From: Draconibacterium sp.
Lineage (GTDB): Bacteria; Bacteroidota; Bacteroidia; Bacteroidales; Prolixibacteraceae
Length of the DNA stretch: 7,885 nucleotides
Reading direction: 5' to 3'
NCBI GenBank assembly: GCA_030595485.1
Contig: JAUVDE010000148.1
Span: forward strand, 1-7,885
In this document: positions 6,412 to 7,885 of the stretch, piece after piece
Layout of the letters: each line of letters begins with the position of its first letter
How positions within the stretch are numbered: the first letter of the stretch is position 1
Position numbers and translations under genes: made by a program
Notes under the pieces: model-generated
The model's input: only the letters and a program-made list of their open reading frames with translations
What the model was told of the DNA's origin: nothing
The model's database searches: none

Positions 6412-6453
6412 GTGAATTTCTTTAACACGGACTAACCATGTTGTCCCTCTTGA

Positions 6454-6969
6454 TTAGAAATCGTCCATCTCTCCAAAGATTTCGGTATAATCGTCAAGTT
6501 CCCCAAAATCCATATAAACCTCTTCTTCCTGAAGGATTGCCTGTTCTTGTTCGACGTATTCTTCGCCAAGAACCTGTACGGGGGCGTCGCCTTGCTTTAA
6601 AGTGACAAATGGTTCATTGAGATTTTTCTCCATAATTATTTCAGTTAATTCTATAAAAAAAGATCTGTCGTTCAAAAAATCGAAAGTATAAATTAGCTGC
6701 TGTCCTTTATTGGTCAGCAGGTCGCTTAATTTTGTTTTTTGCATAATAAAAAACGCAGCGCCATTTATACCTAAATCGAGCATAGATATTTCAACTAGTT
6801 TTTTCCATTTTTCTCCAGAAATAAAAAAGGAAGCTAGTTGATGCGACTCAAAACCAACACTTTTCTGTATGAGTGAATGAAACTCGAAAAACGAATGATT
6901 TTCGTCGAGTACAACTTCCAGTTGGAAGTTTTGGGATTCTTGTGAAACGATTTGAAACTTGTATATCAT
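6454..6969 (-). CDS. Plasmid pRiA4b ORF-3-like (PF07929) family protein, acidic C-terminus
   Basis: A 171-aa protein that I recognise as the Bacteroidota version of the pRiA4b ORF-3-like family, sometimes labelled 'IS1096 element passenger TnpR family protein'. Seen: the N-terminal MIYKFQIVS strand, FFEFHSLIQKSVGF (27-40), SFFISGEKWKK (48-57), a KLSDLLTNKGQQLIYTFDFLNDRSFFIEL core (80-108) and KQGDAPVQ (125-132). The last 35 residues are strongly acidic (EEYVEQEQ, QEEEVYMDFGELDDY, GEMDDF), as in relatives. The function is unknown. Despite the family label there is no transposase, terminal repeat or other sign of mobility here, and it is flanked by core genes. It starts at ATG 6967-6969 behind a promoter-like region and ends in its own terminator, so it looks monocistronic. 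Confidence 0.85.
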   Translation of the reverse strand: MIYKFQIVSQESQNFQLEVVLDENHSFFEFHSLIQKSVGFESHQLASFFISGEKWKKLVEISMLDLGINGAAFFIMQKTKLSDLLTNKGQQLIYTFDFLNDRSFFIELTEIIMEKNLNEPFVTLKQGDAPVQVLGEEYVEQEQAILQEEEVYMDFGELDDYTEIFGEMDDF

Positions 6970-6992
6970 AAACTTTCACGTTGAATGAGGTT

Positions 6993-7023
6993 CAAATTTT
7001 ACAGGAATTTTTCCAAATTCCAA
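6993..7023 (-). promoter_or_regulatory. Candidate promoter of the PF07929 gene
   Basis: Minus strand TTG (7023-7021), 19 bp, then TAAAATTTG (7001-6993). This is close to the Bacteroidota TTTG-N19-21-TAnnTTTG pattern, with one extra base inside the -7 box. It would give a leader of roughly 20 nt before the ATG at 6969. The spacer is filled by an inverted repeat that is listed separately. Confidence 0.4.
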
Positions 7024-7028
7024 GGAAT
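7004..7028. repeat. Clustered inverted GGAA/TTCC half-sites (possible operator)
   Basis: GGAATTT (7004-7010) and AAATTCC (7015-7021) form a perfect 7-bp inverted repeat around TTCC. A second perfect palindrome, ATTCC-AA-GGAAT (7017-7028), overlaps it. In all there are four GGAA/TTCC half-sites, at 7004, 7011, 7018 and 7024, almost evenly spaced at 6-7 bp. They fill the spacer of the candidate promoter and reach its -33 element, a usual place for a repressor site. The binding protein is unknown. Confidence 0.4.
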
Positions 7029-7269
7029 ATTTACTTCAGACTTTAGAAAAAATCGATGAGAGGTAGTTGGCGTTTCCGACATTCGTTTTCATAACAAAAT
7101 GTCAAAGTATTGGTTTTAAAACTATTTGGATGATTTTTATCACTAATTTCTTGCAGAATAAAGAGTTCAAATTCGACTAATTAAAAAATGTTAAAAAAGA
7201 TTAAGCCTGAAAAATAATTGAACGTTTGCGTATTTTGTTCGCTTAATTGAACAATAAATTAGCAAAATG
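7029..7269. other. AT-rich intergenic stretch without a recognisable gene
   Basis: This lies between the end of mnmD and the promoter region of the 171-aa gene. No coding region longer than a few codons and no tRNA-like fold is visible. There is a 10-bp palindrome GTTTTAAAAC (7113-7122). There is an imperfect hairpin TTGTTC/GAACAA (7235-7240 and 7249-7254) just after mnmD, but it has no U tract, so it is at best a weak terminator. AATTGAAC occurs twice (7216-7223 and 7245-7252). Confidence 0.5.
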
Positions 7270-7884
7270 TTAGTTTGAAACGGTTAAGGATTTTGTTCCA
7301 CGTAGCATTTGTCTTTTTCCAGGAGGCCCAGGTAAACGTTCCATCGAATAGCCGCAATCGCTCAGTTGGCGGCGTATTTCGCCTTTTGCACTGTACGTTA
7401 CAAATACCGAATTTTCTGCAGAGGCATCGTAAATGTTCTTGAAAATCCCGGATTCCCACATGCTCGGCTGTTTATCGGGGCCAAAAGCATCAAAATATAT
7501 AATATCGAATTTTTGAGGCTGATCGAATTGATAGTTGGTTAAATCGTCTTCAATTTTTAACAAATTAAAGTGTTCTGATATTTTTATGGTTTTTCCCCAA
7601 GGAGCTTTGTGAATGGCTGAAAAAAGCTTGATTGCCTTTTCTGAAATCAGTGCTCCATAATTAAGTTCAGCAATTTCATTTTCTTCTATCGGATATTTTT
7701 CGATGCTAATAAAAGTGGTTGGCCGTTTTTGATTTTCAGCTTGAATGGTAGTGAGCAAAGCATTTAATCCTGTGCCAAATCCAACTTCAAAAATAACAGG
7801 CGATTTTGATGCGTGGTGCAAATAGCCTTTCTCCAGAAAAACATATTCCGACTCGGTGCGGGCACCATTAACTGAATGGTACTG
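7270..7884 (-). CDS. mnmD: tRNA 5-methylaminomethyl-2-thiouridine(34) methyltransferase MnmD (partial, N-terminus beyond window)
   Basis: MnmD methylates nm5(s2)U34 to mnm5(s2)U34 in tRNAs using S-adenosylmethionine; it corresponds to the methyltransferase half of MnmC (DUF752/Methyltransf_30) as a stand-alone protein. The open frame enters from the window edge with QYHSVNGARTESEYVF, a conserved N-terminal block, so about 15-20 residues are missing. Then come the SAM-binding FEVGFGTGLNALL (about residues 32-44 of the visible 204), the catalytic-region FDAFGPDKQPSMW (131-143) and the C-terminal PGPPGKRQMLRGTK (185-198). A TTG at 7819-7821 could be taken for a start, but conserved sequence continues upstream of it. 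No FAD-dependent MnmC2 domain is fused. Like miaA, it modifies the tRNA anticodon region. Confidence 0.94.
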   Translation of the reverse strand, partial: QYHSVNGARTESEYVFLEKGYLHHASKSPVIFEVGFGTGLNALLTTIQAENQKRPTTFISIEKYPIEENEIAELNYGALISEKAIKLFSAIHKAPWGKTIKISEHFNLLKIEDDLTNYQFDQPQKFDIIYFDAFGPDKQPSMWESGIFKNIYDASAENSVFVTYSAKGEIRRQLSDCGYSMERLPGPPGKRQMLRGTKSLTVSN

Positions 7885-7885
7885 T

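Noticed and set aside
6454..6969. Mobile element, from the 'IS1096 passenger / plasmid ORF-3' family label
   Set aside because: No transposase, terminal inverted repeats or target duplication is visible. The gene sits among core genes with its own promoter-like region and terminator.
7130..7180. 16-codon plus-strand open frame in the intergenic stretch
   Set aside because: It is too short, without a convincing ribosome site or promoter, and the composition is like the surrounding AT-rich DNA.
7259..7459. 66-codon minus-strand frame within mnmD
   Set aside because: It is an out-of-frame shadow of the conserved MnmD C-terminal region.

Overview
All genes in this window lie on the minus strand. 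The set is housekeeping: purine synthesis, a Fur-family regulator, a Rel stringent-response enzyme, heptose-phosphate synthesis, a Nudix hydrolase and two tRNA-modification enzymes. Several things point to Bacteroidota: the Rel-Fur-PurA order, a stand-alone MnmD, a pRiA4b ORF-3-like (PF07929) protein with an acidic tail, AT-rich low-GC DNA, and promoter-like TAnnTTTG boxes with TTG/TTTG about 19-20 bp upstream. A free-living Marinilabiliales-type lineage is plausible, but that rank is inference.

In transcription order (high to low coordinates) the layout is as follows. mnmD (partial, 7270-7884) is followed by about 300 bp without a gene, which carries a promoter-like region with clustered GGAA/TTCC half-sites. 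Next comes a 171-aa PF07929 protein (6454-6969), closed by a strong intrinsic terminator (6376-6411). Then a compact run begins: miaA, Nudix hydrolase, gmhA, gmhB, rel. The junctions are 1 bp, an 8-bp overlap, an 8-bp overlap and 24 bp. After a 67-bp gap comes fur, closed by a second clear terminator (1128-1155). purA (partial, 1-1008) follows with its own leader, which contains a long hairpin.

The miaA-to-rel run looks like one transcription unit. It would join tRNA i6A modification, a probable nucleotide or sugar-nucleotide hydrolase, the first steps of ADP-heptose synthesis (GmhA, GmhB) and (p)ppGpp metabolism. fur may be read from this unit and also from its own promoter. A PerR/Fur-box-like sequence lies over the -33 region of that candidate promoter.

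The main anomaly is gmhB. It is split by an apparent one-base deletion in a short A run (minus strand, about 4225-4230). Adding one base restores a complete 161-residue HAD phosphatase. I found no CRISPR array, transposase, tRNA or rRNA. I also see no convincing new defence or mobile system; the interesting signals are regulatory and structural details.
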